DNA from: Aulostomus chinensis
Taxonomy: Eukaryota; Chordata; Actinopteri; Syngnathiformes; Aulostomidae
Assembly: GCA_037954235.1 (NCBI GenBank)
Contig: JBBMOA010000002.1
Span: 13,829,509-13,893,508, forward strand
Length of the DNA: 64,000 nt
Direction: 5' to 3'
A program made the position numbers and the translations under genes. The notes under the pieces were generated by a model. That model did not search any database and was not told where the DNA came from. It saw nothing but the letters and a program-made list of their open reading frames with translations. This document shows positions 10,101 through 22,698 of this stretch, one piece after another (within the stretch, counting starts at the first letter, position 1; the number at the start of each line of letters is the position of its first letter).

Positions 10101-12849
10101 TGAATGTAATGTTTGTTTAAAATTAATTTCAAGTTATTTTACATCAAATTTATTGATTTTCGTACATTTCATCAGTTTAATTTCCCTTGTGGCTTGCTTC
10201 TATTTCATTTAACTGTTTATATTTGTTCAGTTTTCCTAAGTTGCCATTGCAACTGAGATCTGGGATAAAGTCGAGATATAAAACTTCCTAACCTGTCAAT
10301 GTATGAACTGACAACAAGTGACAAACAAACTCAACATTCTCAGCTGGAATTCCCTCCTGCTACTTTTCTTTCACATGCACTGTAAATGTGTTTACTCTCT
10401 CTGAAGGGGCATCATCGTCATCACCACCACATACCCAGACACACAGGTGTGACTCCGCTCCAAGTGCCTCCCTGCTGGCAGTAGCTGTGCACGTCTCCAT
10501 GAGCCAGAGTGTAACCAGGATAGCAGGCGTACTGGATGTAGTGTCTGTAGTCTCTGGGACCCGGATTCTCCACATTACGGAAGTAGAAGGTCCCGTGAGC
10601 GGGGACAGGTGGGTACTGACACACGGGCCGTCTGCTGAGGCTCGCAGGGACTAGAGTTGTTTTAACATTCCTGAGGACACCTTGGTGGTGAGTCCAGTCA
10701 GGCTCAGTGGGGGAGTGTGTGGAAAGCTTGATATCTGGCAGTGGCTCTTCCACATTGGACAGGATGAGGCTTGAGGGAGAGGAGGCAGGAAACATGGGAA
10801 GATGGACAGATGAAGAGCGAGCCGAAGAGGATGTAAAAGGTGATGATGTGGAGGAAATGGAAGAACCAGATGTAGATAAAGAGAGCAGTGATGTCTCTAC
10901 AGAGCTGGACTGAAGTAAAGGAAGAAGCTGGAAGCCGCTCGGAGCTTGGTGGTCTTCACCTGCAGGTTTAGCAGACCTAGAGGGAGTGACTGTGTTCCAA
11001 AGTTCTTCAAATTGGAGCACGTTTTCCCCGCTGGACACATGTAGAGCTGGTTTGGTGTGCTGGTGTGGTAACGTGAGCATAGACATCTCAGTGTCTGTCG
11101 GAGGAGTAAGCCTGACTGCAGTAGTAGCAGATGTTCCAGCTGTTGAAAATGGTTGTGGTGTTGACCTCAACTCTAACACAGGTAGATGTAGCTGAGATAC
11201 TACCTGTGTAACAGCTGTGGGAGGCGATTCTATCACCTGTGTAACTCTCTCATCACTTCCTGTCTCTTCCAGCAAGGCATTGTCCTCTGAGCCATGTCTC
11301 CTGCTTCCTGCTGCTGGTCCTGGAAGTTGAATGTTGCGATTCCCTGTTTGGTCGCTATCTTTATTTCTAGAATCAGGATACTCTTGGTGCAGCTGCAGGT
11401 CGACTTCCGTCTGTTTAGTCCACTTGCTGTCTGACAATCGGGATAGTATATTAGACAACGTGCCAACTTTGGAAGCCGTATTAGTGTGGGTGTCAAGGAA
11501 CTGCTGCTTCAGAAGTATTCCAGCTGGATTGCTCAGGTGTGTGTTTGCCTTTAGGACAGAGAGTGGGCCCATTAGGTCTGACTCTGAGGAGAGGACAGGA
11601 GTAGAGCAGAGAAAAATGTCAGATAAGTATCAGAAAAGGAGTTCTTTTGGTTAGCAACCTTAAACCATGGATGCAGTTCAAGCTTTTTAAAATATTTCAA
11701 CAATAAAAATAGAACATACATAATAGGGTCTTCGTCAGAAGTACCTTCAGGCTCAGGCCCTAATAACTCACTGGCCAGTCAATACACTAGAAACAACATT
11801 AACCCTGAAATAAATCAGTCATCATTTTGAGGGTTTGTACTCTGTTACAGTACAAATAATGACAAATACATGCTTGTGCTTTTGTTCATGTCCTTCATCC
11901 TTACAGGCTTAATATCATTACACACAGGAGAGAGACTGAAACTTCATAAAAAAGAAGAAAATACAATAAAAAGGCCACAGGATACAATTTACAAAGACAT
12001 TTTTCATGCTCACCTTTGCATACAGGCTTGGTGCTATTCCAGCTGTGGCCTTTACAGTACAACATGGAGGGTCCATGGAGCTGAAAGCCTCTGTTACAGC
12101 TGAACGCTGCCCAGGAGCCATCATCAGTCACGTCGGTCGTCCCATGAGTGAGCTCTCCTGGGCTGGAGCAACCAGAACCTGGAGGGGAGGGAGGGACGAG
12201 GGCAGTGGGTAGAGGCTAATACAAAAGGCCCTAAGGTGATAAACCTATCACCTCTTTTTACAATTGTCCTAACCCACTTTTACAAGTTTTTGTGGACTTC
12301 TACTGTAGTTCCCATTGTTGCTGGACATCCATGTTAACATCTTTTGCTTTGCTGTAAAAACAGCTTTCAAGCATCATATCACAGCTACACTCAGACGAAT
12401 TCCATCAGTTCATGCGTCTACTGACAATATTATTTATAAGCAATGAGCAATGTAGTTACTGTTTTTCATAACTATGTGACTTCTGGCAAATCAGAGTACT
12501 GTTAGTTGTATCCTTAAAGACATGATGATGAATCAGGCTCCTCACCGACACAGACTGGGGGATCCCGGGACCACTGTCCAGACACGCAACTGTTGGTTCT
12601 GTATCCATGGAGCCTGAAGTTGGGGCGACAGCTGAAGATCACCAACAGTCCCCCATAACGGAAAAATGTCCGCCCGTTCTCCAGGTGTTTAAAACCACTG
12701 CATCCTTCATCTCCGCACACTGCAGATAGTTTGACAATCAATACCAACAGTTTCTGGAGAACAAAATGCATGGATAAAGAGAGAAGCGTACCTGGCGTGT
12801 GAGTGCAGAGCGCGATCAGAACCACTAGGAGCCTCATCTGAGCTCCCAT
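7192..12849 (-). CDS. Secreted Sushi (CCP) / EGF-like mosaic protein, 812 aa, ten exons
   Basis: Exons in transcript order: 12792-12849, 12546-12719, 12014-12178, 10435-11583, 9590-9730, 8747-8869, 8522-8659, 7960-8175, 7726-7842 and 7192-7349. They sum to 2439 nt, and every intron is phase 1. The order of parts is a hydrophobic signal peptide (from [14 protein letters not shown]), Sushi 1 (about 24-77) and Sushi 2 (79-132). A Ser/Thr/Pro-rich mucin-like linker of about 310 residues follows, then Sushi 3 (about 450-513), an EGF with NGGCSQLC (517-562), and a run of calcium-binding EGFs opening DIDEC or DVDEC. The last EGF ([13 protein letters not shown]) sits just before the stop. Cysteine spacing fits each domain, and Asn/CxNTPGS hydroxylation-type sequences are present in the cbEGFs. 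There is no transmembrane segment, so it is probably an extracellular-matrix or secreted ligand-like protein of fibulin or Sushi/EGF type. I do not recognise the gene. Confidence 0.85.
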
Positions 12850-13341
12850 GATGTGTCTGACTGGGAGGAAACTTTCTACAGAGCTGATCAGCAGATTCGG
12901 AGGGGAAGGGAGGACACTGGGAGAGATGAGGGGTGGAGGTGGAGGGGAAGAGGGAGGGCTAACAGGGTGCAACCTAAACAATCTGACAGATGGATGTGAT
13001 GTGAAGCATCATGGGAGCTGCTGTTTTCACCTGCTTTCTTGATTTATATAGTACCAGGGGTTGTTCTGATATATGGAGTGATGACAAGAAAGGAGACAAC
13101 AGCATTCAAATAATCAGTTTGTCTCCATTTACCTCAGGAACGTCTCCCTCTTTCTTGTGAGTGTGTGTGTGTGTGTATACACCTGAGTGTTTATCTGGGG
13201 CTACACAAGTGGTGGGCACCTTCAGTAAAACCTGAACCCATAATTTACAATGTGGCTGAGAGATGCCTGGGCCTGTTTAACTGCTTTCACTATTTGGTAA
13301 TTACAGCAGGCAGAATGCCAGAGTGAAGCAGCGTGCGCTCA

Positions 13342-13404
<63 letters not shown>
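13342..13404. repeat. (CA)n microsatellite
   Basis: Nearly pure CA dinucleotide run of about 60 bp in the intergenic gap. Confidence 0.97.
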
Positions 13405-13405
<1 letters not shown>

Positions 13406-14141
13406 AAAGATATCCGCATATACAAAGCTTTAAAAAAATTAAAATGAATAGTTAAACACACCATCTGCCAACATAGGAGGGAGAATTTGGGGATATTCGG
13501 TGTTGAACTTACCAAAGCTTTACATTTTACTGGAGGTGTTCTTAAAACATTTACTTTTGGTTATGAATGTCCTAAGATTCAAAGTTCCCTACAAACTCAA
13601 AAAGTGGAAGTAAGACACAAGAACAGTTCTGTAAGACACTTTTAAAGAAGGTTCCCTCAAAGGCACATTTGTAACCTCACACGTACATTATTAGTCTTTA
13701 AGCATCCAGAAGTGTTAACAAACACAAAATGTACAGGGAACTGAGGGGTACATTCTTTTTTTTCCCAAAGGGGTCATTTAAGGTCATTAAATTCATTCCA
13801 GTTAGGACGTTTTTAGACTTTTTGTTCATTAAAGGGTGGCGGGACAGTATTTGGTGGAATAGCGGTGGAATACTCAAAGATCTAGAAATGTTTGAGTAAT
13901 CATTACTACATTCCTGGGTGGTTTACTCCTGCTAAATCTCATGGCACTCCATCTAATAGGTGACATATTCCTAGAATCTACACAGGAATCCTCGACCTGC
14001 TGGTCGAGTAAGTACATCAGTAACTGTAAGATACATCACCCGTGTTTCAGGATAATGTATCTTACAGGTTTTCCTCTTCAAATAATTCATCTCATCCTAT
14101 GTCCTGTTCTCCATTCACGTCTCTGCTCATGGCTCCAGAGG

Positions 14142-14147
14142 TTTATT
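14142..14147 (-). terminator. AATAAA polyadenylation signal directly after the ppef1 stop
   Basis: On the minus strand the ppef1 TGA (14151-14149) is followed after one base by AATAAA (14147-14142). If used, the 3'UTR would be only 10-30 nt long. Whether it is the functional site cannot be told from sequence alone. Confidence 0.4.
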
Positions 14148-14148
14148 T

Positions 14149-17100
14149 TCACAAATACTTCCCGTCCAGCTGCTGATCTTTGCTATCCAGCTTGTGCACG
14201 ACTCTGAAAGCCTCCAGGAACTCAGTGAAGTCTATGCTGCCGTCCTTGTTGAAGTCGATGCTGCGAGCCAGGTCATCAATGGCTCTGTCATTGATATCAA
14301 CCCCCAGGTGGGTGCTGAAAAGACGCCAGGTCTGACGAAACTCCTCGATGGAGATCAGACCTGAGCATGACAACACACACTGCACACATAACTTTGAGGA
14401 ACAAATATGGAATAATTCACACTTTGTGTCCAAGGAGAGGTAGCATGTCCCTACCTGAATGGTCTTTGTCTATAATGTTGAATATGATCTCGATGTCTGT
14501 CCTGTATCTGAACAGCGTGTCGGCAAGATTTGGAGTGACCTGAAGAAGGAGATATGCTTAACGTATCAAATAAAGTGCAGCTACAGCAGCTGCTACAACA
14601 CTCTAGTTTATATCTTATCAACAGCAGCATTTATTTATGAACAGCTGTCTTCAGAAACTGCATCTGACTGCCAACAAACATGTACATCTTGCTGTGATTT
14701 AACTGCAATAAATGGATACATGATTTGATCAGCTGCAGTAAGTTTGACAGTGACTCATATATTTTGTTATAGAAGCTTACGTTTTACGAACATATAACAT
14801 ACGTTTTACTAGTCTTAATAATACAAAGATGACCAAATGTGAATTTGATATATATTTGACGATGAATTTGCCTAGATCGAGTTTTTCCCCTGTTGATGTG
14901 CAGGATGTTATTATGTTTTATGAGGTCAAGTTGACCTTTGACTCCCAAATTTGAATGTTGTCTTCCAAGCCAGATCTGAGAATTTCCCTCAAGGCCTTAA
15001 TGACAGCTGGCGACAAAAGTAATCGGCCGCATTCACTCTCTAAAACTGGTGCCTGGATGAGAACAATTATACTACCATAGACAAGTTTTTAGAGTAACAC
15101 AACACAGGAGCCATCAGGAATACTGCAACACGTGTTAAAACTCTCCACTAAAATATAAAAAACCTCAAAAGTGTTAAGGACAGAAACTGAGTAAATTCTT
15201 TTTTTTTTTTTCCCCCCATTTCTGATTTGTCAACTGGATTACTTCTGACCTCAGGCAATGGCAGTCCTGGTTCCATGTCCTCAAAGCAGGACTGGTACAC
15301 CACACTGCCATCTGGTGCCAAGCGAGCTAAATGTGGGCGAAGCGTCCTCCAGGGCAGGTCCAGCCTCAGGACAGTCTCCAACACCAGAGTCCATTCACTG
15401 ACAGTCACAGCACCTGGACATAAATGCTTGGATATTAAAAAAAAACAAAAACCATCCATGTCCAGCTGAATAAATACATGTTAAAGAAAACATGGTGTTG
15501 ACGCTCACCTGTGTTAGTCTGATCATACTGCTGGAAGCCCAACATCAGCTCAGAGCGATGGGTGAATAGTTTCTCCTTCAGGGCCTGCAGAGCAGAGCCC
15601 TCTGCAACGCGGACTCTGCAGATGAATAATAATTTAATCCATTCATTTTCCAGTCAGTTACAATAAGTATCATAAAAAGGTCTAACATGCCCCTCACAGT
15701 AACAAAGAGCGTTGTTGTGCTGTTATTGTTTCCAGATATATGATTAACAATCAGGGTGAAATGTAATCATTATCTTCATCCAGATGAAGAACATCTGTCC
15801 TGTACCTCTGCGTCAGGGTGAGTTTGCGAGTTGAGCGGCTGACTTGGTACTGGTAGAAGCGTGGAACCAGTTCTCGGCCCAGTTTGATGTAGGCTCCCCG
15901 GTTGCTTCCCTCCTCATAGTAGTTTGATGCTGAGAAGATGGTTATCACCTGCAGAACAAACAGAGGTTGTTTCTCCAGACTTATGTGTGTCTTGGGGTCT
16001 CTGACTGAGGTGGCCCACTCTACCTGCCCCCCATGACAGAGCTCGTAGCCCTCCTGCTTGCACTCGTGGGATCTGATGAGCAACTGCAGTCCGTGTCGCA
16101 GCAGCAGTCTCTGGGTGACGTTGGGGCCAAAGTAGCAGCCTCCTCCTCTGAATGTGTTGGGACTGCAGCCATCTTGGGTTTTAGGGTCACTCCACAATAT
16201 ATCCACAATCTATAGGAAACAAGAACATGGAGCAACGTGAAAGAAAGCATGCTGAACCATATTGTTTAGATTTACTTCCACCGTGATGGCTCTTTGGACC
16301 TGCTTCCATTCCCGTTCATGTTGTGGAGGTGAGGGAGGAGGAACCGAGGTCAGAGAGTCCAGGAAAGGCACTTGCAGGATGTTGAGATTGTAAGACATGC
16401 TGGGAGAAGAAGGACGAGGCGAGAGGCAGGAGGGAGTCCGAGGAGAGCAGAGAGAAGACGACGAAGATGAGGACGAGGAAGACGAGGAGGCGACACTGTC
16501 CTGCCGGCTCAGCCCACATCGCCTCTTCCTACAGAAAAAGAAAGTCAGTCAACGGCAATGTTGAAAGAGAACCTGTCACATCTGAGAGGGTTTATGGCTG
16601 TTGCCTGTGGTTGGGGGTTCTTTGGTTCCAGCTGTGGCTACTGCTGGGACGAGAACTGTCTGTTGATCTCATTCTTTTGGTGGTTCTGAAGGAACGGCCA
16701 ATGTCCAGCTGCTCCAAACTGCGTCTGGGAAACCGTAGAGCAGATTTCACCTGGAGGAGTGAGAGAGGGTAGGTGTTTCTTCTTATTATGAACGATAAAC
16801 TGAAACACACATTATTTTTTTTATCTTTACCGGAGTTTTTCTCCCAGTTTGCAGATTTTTGTCATTATATTTAAAGTGCCCTTTTTCACCATTGTTGTAT
16901 GCAGTACTTTGTGCGCGTTTGTGCTTTCTGGTAAGAATAAAGAAATGAATATGAGCACTGAGACAACAGAATTTCTGGAGTTCTCCTATTTCCTTCAAAG
17001 TGTAACGTATGATGTAATGTGTATGATGAATAAAAACTGTTTTCCACTGTCAAACTGACAGTATCTTGACAGAAATCCAAACGAAAATATAAAGATCTGA

Positions 17101-17724
17101 AAGTCAAGTCAGTTGCACATAAAAGTGCTACTGCAAGGAGGACAGTGTGCGGGAATCTTTGTGTAACTTTCTGTCTGCCCTCTCCAACACACCTGTCTCA
17201 CAACAGATTTGTGAAGTATTTTGGGAAATTAGGACAATGTGCATCCCCTTCAATACTGGTATTAATATAAGGTATCCCATATGAAGGTCATTTTCTTGTC
17301 TGTTGACTTTGTTCAGTTAGTTCAGTGTTGCAACTTGACTAACTAAATGCAACACCCCAATTACCCAGATGTGTTGTTTGAGCGTTAGCAGAGGCTAAAT
17401 AAATAAATATGACTGTGGCTCCTCATTTGCTGCACATGAAAGAGGCAACTGCTTGCTAACATGTAACCATAGCAACCATTCATGCACAGGGGGACAACCT
17501 GCTCAGCTTTCACTTTTGCCGTTTTTTTCTGCCCCCTAGTGACCAAATCAGATAAACACAGTTAAAACCTTGTGCCTCTCTATGGAACTGAGGAAGTCCA
17601 GATCAGTCTGGTCTGATATCCCTCCGTGAACAATCAAGATCTTCCCGTCTATCACCGTGGCGATGGGAAGAAGGCTGAAGACATCCTGAAAAAGCTGGAG
17701 GATCTCTGGGCCATCCGTCTGAGG

Positions 17725-17792
<68 letters not shown>

Positions 17793-20700
17793 GCAGCCTG
17801 CATGAGTGTGTGACAGTTCCACACAAAACAAAATAATATACTCTACCTTGTACTTCTGCATGACTTCCTTTGTGAAGCCATACCTGAAATATAAAAACAC
17901 AATAAGATACTGCTCTAATTTTCCTGTCCTTATATTTGGTGTAAACCATGATGAACCTATGTTTGTTTCATTCTCATCTTAATTCTTCCTTCTTACCTCA
18001 GGTTCATGATGTGGTCTTCATGGTTTCCTCGGTTCAGGTGCATGTAGTCGGGGTAGAGCAGAAGGTATGCAAACAAGAGGATGACCACCTCTGTTGACTT
18101 CTTCCCCCGGTCCACAAAATCCCCGTTAAACACGTACGGCGTCTCAGCGGAAGGAAGGCCATTCTGAGTCAAATCAAAGTCAAATCCAGAGAAGGCATGA
18201 GTACAGTACTGATATTGGATTTACTCTAAAGCAGAAGTATTCTCATTAAACTTGGTAACATAAGTACTAAATGATCTTTCAAAACAGGTTTTATCCCCAA
18301 ACTCTACCTTATAAAATATGAGAAGCAAGTCGTCAAGTCGTCCGTGTAGGTCACCTGCACCAAAGAGAAAAAACACGGAAGGTATTTATCATCCTGTCAT
18401 ATGAAAGCAGCGCGGGAACGCAGCCTCTGAATGCTGCTTGTTTGTTTTTATTTTGAAAGTCCCCTTAATATGAAATGCAGCTCTGTAGGAGGAGGCGGCC
18501 GTGGTAGAAGAGTCAAGTGGCTGATCAATGTGCAGATGAACAGGTCCTCCTTTCTTGGAAAGCTGCGATTAAAATATCATCAGCTGAATTCAGAACAATT
18601 TTGGAGACGTCAGCAATCACTTTATCAAAGCGAGGGTCTTGATTTACTCAGCAGGTGCACAAGCAGCAGCCACCTACCACACACAGTAATCTCCTTGGTA
18701 TAGGATGTGGACAAGTGGATGATGTTGGGCATCTGTTTGAGCAGTTTCTTGGTCTCGTACAGCAGCTGCAGCACATATCGAGCATGGAGCGTCTGTGTGG
18801 AGGAAGAGAGACATAGTAGCAGATGAAATCCATCAACTGGTAGACGGGGAAGGAATTCTGTACCTGCTGCTCTTTAAATGCATTGAGGAGGGCGTTTGTG
18901 TCAGAGACAGAGAGAGGAAATGAGAGTCGGGGTCCTGTGTAGGACTCAGGAACAGGGATCAAGTTGTAGCAGGTATCTCTGTCTAACCAGGGGTCGACCA
19001 CAGGCTCCAGCAGCTGGGAGATCAGGTCTAAAAGACAGAGGGACACTGAACCTCAAGGCTCATTCTCACTTTTTAAAGCTTACACAAGAACATAGTAACA
19101 TTGTTAACTATAAAATTGTCCTGGAGCAGGCGATACATGAGAAGTCTTCTGTGACAGTTCACACTGACTATTCCTCACAATTTCAAGTGACGCATGATTG
19201 TTTTCATAGCAGAAATGTAGGATAAAATAACCAAACAGGCCACTGCAATGCCACCAAACTCAATACCTGATACATTAATATGAAACTTACTGATAACTTA
19301 TTAAGGGTTTTATCCCAGTCATAAGAATACAGTTCACACAAGGGTTGGGTTGCAAAGCACTCAGATTTGGATTGTTCTCCTGGTAAATGGGTCCAGTTTG
19401 GATCATGTTTAAGCCATGCATGTTTTGGTGGATCACGTGTCCACGTGACATGTAATATGAGTCTACAATGGATTGAAACTTTGAAATCAGACATTAAGCA
19501 AATCACAGATCAGATTCTGCCTGTTGTTACGTCCTAATCATCTTGATCATCAGCAAGATTATGCAAAAAAACAAAACCAAAACTGAGGGTTGATTTCACC
19601 AAACGTGGTGAGGTGGAGTAGCGTGAGCAAAGGAAGAACGCTTTCGATTCTGGGGTGGATTAGAAATAGCGCCTCCTAGTGGCAACAGGAAAGTACACAT
19701 TTTGTTTACACTGATGGATATTGGGTCGACCAGCTACAGCTCAAATTTTGCCAGAGAACCCTCAGATCTTGCTGATGGGTTATTGTGAGTTTTTAGAAAA
19801 TGATGGTGGATATTTCACTGTAGAAGGGGAAGCTGTTGTAACTGGACTCTACCCAGTTATATCTTTTCCGGGCTTCACACGTTTGATCAGAGTAACGTCA
19901 TCTGTTAAGGGTCGCGGAGGGGGTGGGGCCTATCCCAGCTGACTTGGGCGAGAGGTGGGGTACACCCTAGACAGGTTGCCAGTCCGTCGCAGGGCCCGGA
20001 GTGTATTGTTATTTTTCCACTAACAAAACCTCCAGGAAGCAACAGTATTTTGGGTTCTTTGGGGTATATTTCTTAGATTTTCCCAATTTATCTATTTTTA
20101 ATTCACTTGGCTCCCTGATGCATGCGTCTGCAAGTTAGTTTTAGTTTATTGTCTTTACAACAAGCTGCTCTAAAAAATTGCCCCAGTTGCGATTCTAAAG
20201 TTTTCTGCATCTGCACAACCTTAAAAGACCTCTCCAATGCGCTAATGCCATCTGATGGCCTCTCACTGATGCCAACACGGGAGGAATGAACAGACATCAA
20301 CCCCCAAACTGAATTCTCTGCACTACAGCTTTTGTGTATTTGCCTGTTAATGTCCTCTATTCTGTCTCACATACACAGACACACACGCACACACGGATGT
20401 TGTGTGTTGTAAATGTGAACAGGCGTCTGGCCTCTTACTCTGGCTGGATGTTAAACCTAAGAAGAGAACGATCTGTAGACGTTAAGCCGACTTTAGGATT
20501 AGCTTGTCAATGCAGCATTAGGCTTTTTTAGCTGAATGAGTGAGTCCATACACACTTAAACCACAGCTGTGTCAGTGTAACACACCGACATGTTGGCCTC
20601 TACATTCACATTAGTTGCTAGGCAACAGAATATGCAAAGGATTTTTTTTTTTACAGCAAAATGAAAAGGGTAGAGCTGACATATGTGGTGTTCATCCAAC

Positions 20701-21530
20701 GGAATAAAAGATTTGTGATGCTCACGTGCAGAGAAACACCGTCACACAGCGATGAATCAAGTGGTTCAGCTCACTTAACTTAATCGCTTAACACTTTGAT
20801 TCAGTTATATTCACGTGTACGGAGTGTAGAGCAGATTCATTCATAGTTATAGCCTGTTTAAAATACAACTAACATGAACATTTACATATTAGTGGGTCTA
20901 TCTTGACAAACGAGTCTTCTACTCCCTCACCTGGCCCGTTTCCATTCAGTTGAGTAACACTGTCCAGCATGAAGCTGAAGAAACTGGAGAGCTGAGCAAC
21001 AAAAGACAGCAGAAACACTCATCAGAAAGAAGTTGCTAACACTTCCTACATTCATGTTGTCAGTTACAGCCCGTGCTGGCAGTCACCTGTAGCTGGTCCT
21101 GTTCCCCAGCATATTCTATGGACTGGAAGATGTTCCAAGTGTACCGGCGCCTCATCTCCAGACGGGCCATGTAGCGGCGGTACCATCGCTGGATCAGAAC
21201 AGCTGCCTTCATTGCTGCAGAAAACAAAACAAAAAAAAACAACAACAAATACAGCCTTTATCAATGTTTATTAAGAAGAACCAAGTCCCAACATGAACAA
21301 AAAAAAGTTCAGCTTGTATGATGAATAATATTAAAATGTTCTCGGGCTCCATCTGACGTGAGTGCATGCACATGTCCCTTCACACACTGTATAGATAAAC
21401 AGGGTCTTACTCAGAGCTGGGCTGGGAGGAGGAGGAGGAGCAGCAGCTTCATCTGGGTGAAGACCAAAAAAAACAAAAAAATACAATTCAGCACAAGAAA
21501 GTGGTAATTGAATAAAATCATTTGCAAGGT

Positions 21531-21572
<42 letters not shown>

Positions 21573-21710
21573 TAACAAGACACAGGGGAGGACATGAGCA
21601 ACAGTGGGACTGGAAAAACTATGCAAATTAAAAAAAAAGAGCTTTGGAGAGAAACAGGACTCATTAAAGAGGTGGAGAGAAGATGAGAGGGAGGCATCAT
21701 CTGTCACACA

Positions 21711-21757
<47 letters not shown>

Positions 21758-22661
21758 GTGTACGTGTGTGTAATGACCCCCAAAAATTAACATCACATTC
21801 GTAGCATTAATATGACGCTGATGAAAATAAAATTATTTGTTGTCTTTTATTTTCTCCCTCCAGCTGTGTTGTCTAACAGTTTTTTATAGTTGTTGACAGG
21901 TTTGGGATGCACAGGCTGGCGTGCTATTCAAATAAATCCAACTTGCCTTAAAATGCAATAGTAAATAGTAAAGAAACAATGACTTAACAATTAACAGAAT
22001 AATATTAAAAATGCTATAGTATTTGTATTAAAATGTTACGACAAGGAAATAAATAGTGAGAATTTAATATTATTATTATTTAATAGTGCTTTGAATTTTA
22101 AAGGTTCCACTCAAATACAACAATCACAATTTGAAGATCTGGTCTACAAACTTAAAATCAAGATTTTAGTTGGATTAATCTGACTGAGGAGTATTGAGAT
22201 CATCACAACCCAAAATCTGTTTGTGAATGGAAAAATCATCATTTATTTGTTCTTAAGTTTTGGTCAAGGTATTTTGGACATGTCATTTTAATTATCACCT
22301 GAAATTTTGGGCTGCGTCAGGTGAAGCAGCTTTAGTTTTAAACCTAAATGTCTGCCACACTCCACCCAGGGGAGAAAATGTCCCGACTTTCAAGCCCAGA
22401 CCACCAGAGAAAAGAAGAGAAGCTCTTTTACTAAACGTCTCTGCAAACCATTCACACTTCTGTACCTGTTTGCGCATGTTTCACTTGTGTCTCCGTGGCA
22501 ACAGAGGTGCCACATCCCATGATGACCGTCAAAGAGGCCCAGGGCTCTGGAAAATCTGTTTTTCCTCAGGTGGCAGCAGTGGGTCACAGCTGGCTGATGG
22601 CATGGGGTGAATGATGAGACCTGCATCAATACAATGCTGTGGCTGAGTAAAGATTCTCTCA

Positions 22662-22698
<37 letters not shown>

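Larger units (their letters stand above)
12850..14148. other. Intergenic between Sushi/EGF gene and ppef1 3' end
   Basis: It holds the putative promoter region of the minus-strand Sushi/EGF gene, a short GT run at 13159-13176 and a (CA)n tract at 13342-13404. Otherwise it is AT-rich sequence with no exon-like element that I can support. Confidence 0.6.

Noticed and set aside
17548..17949. 133-aa minus frame joining ppef1 exons 9 and 10 with a Cys/Val run
   Set aside because: It reads through the TG-repeat intron; splicing between 17846 and 17719 gives the conserved phosphatase sequence instead.
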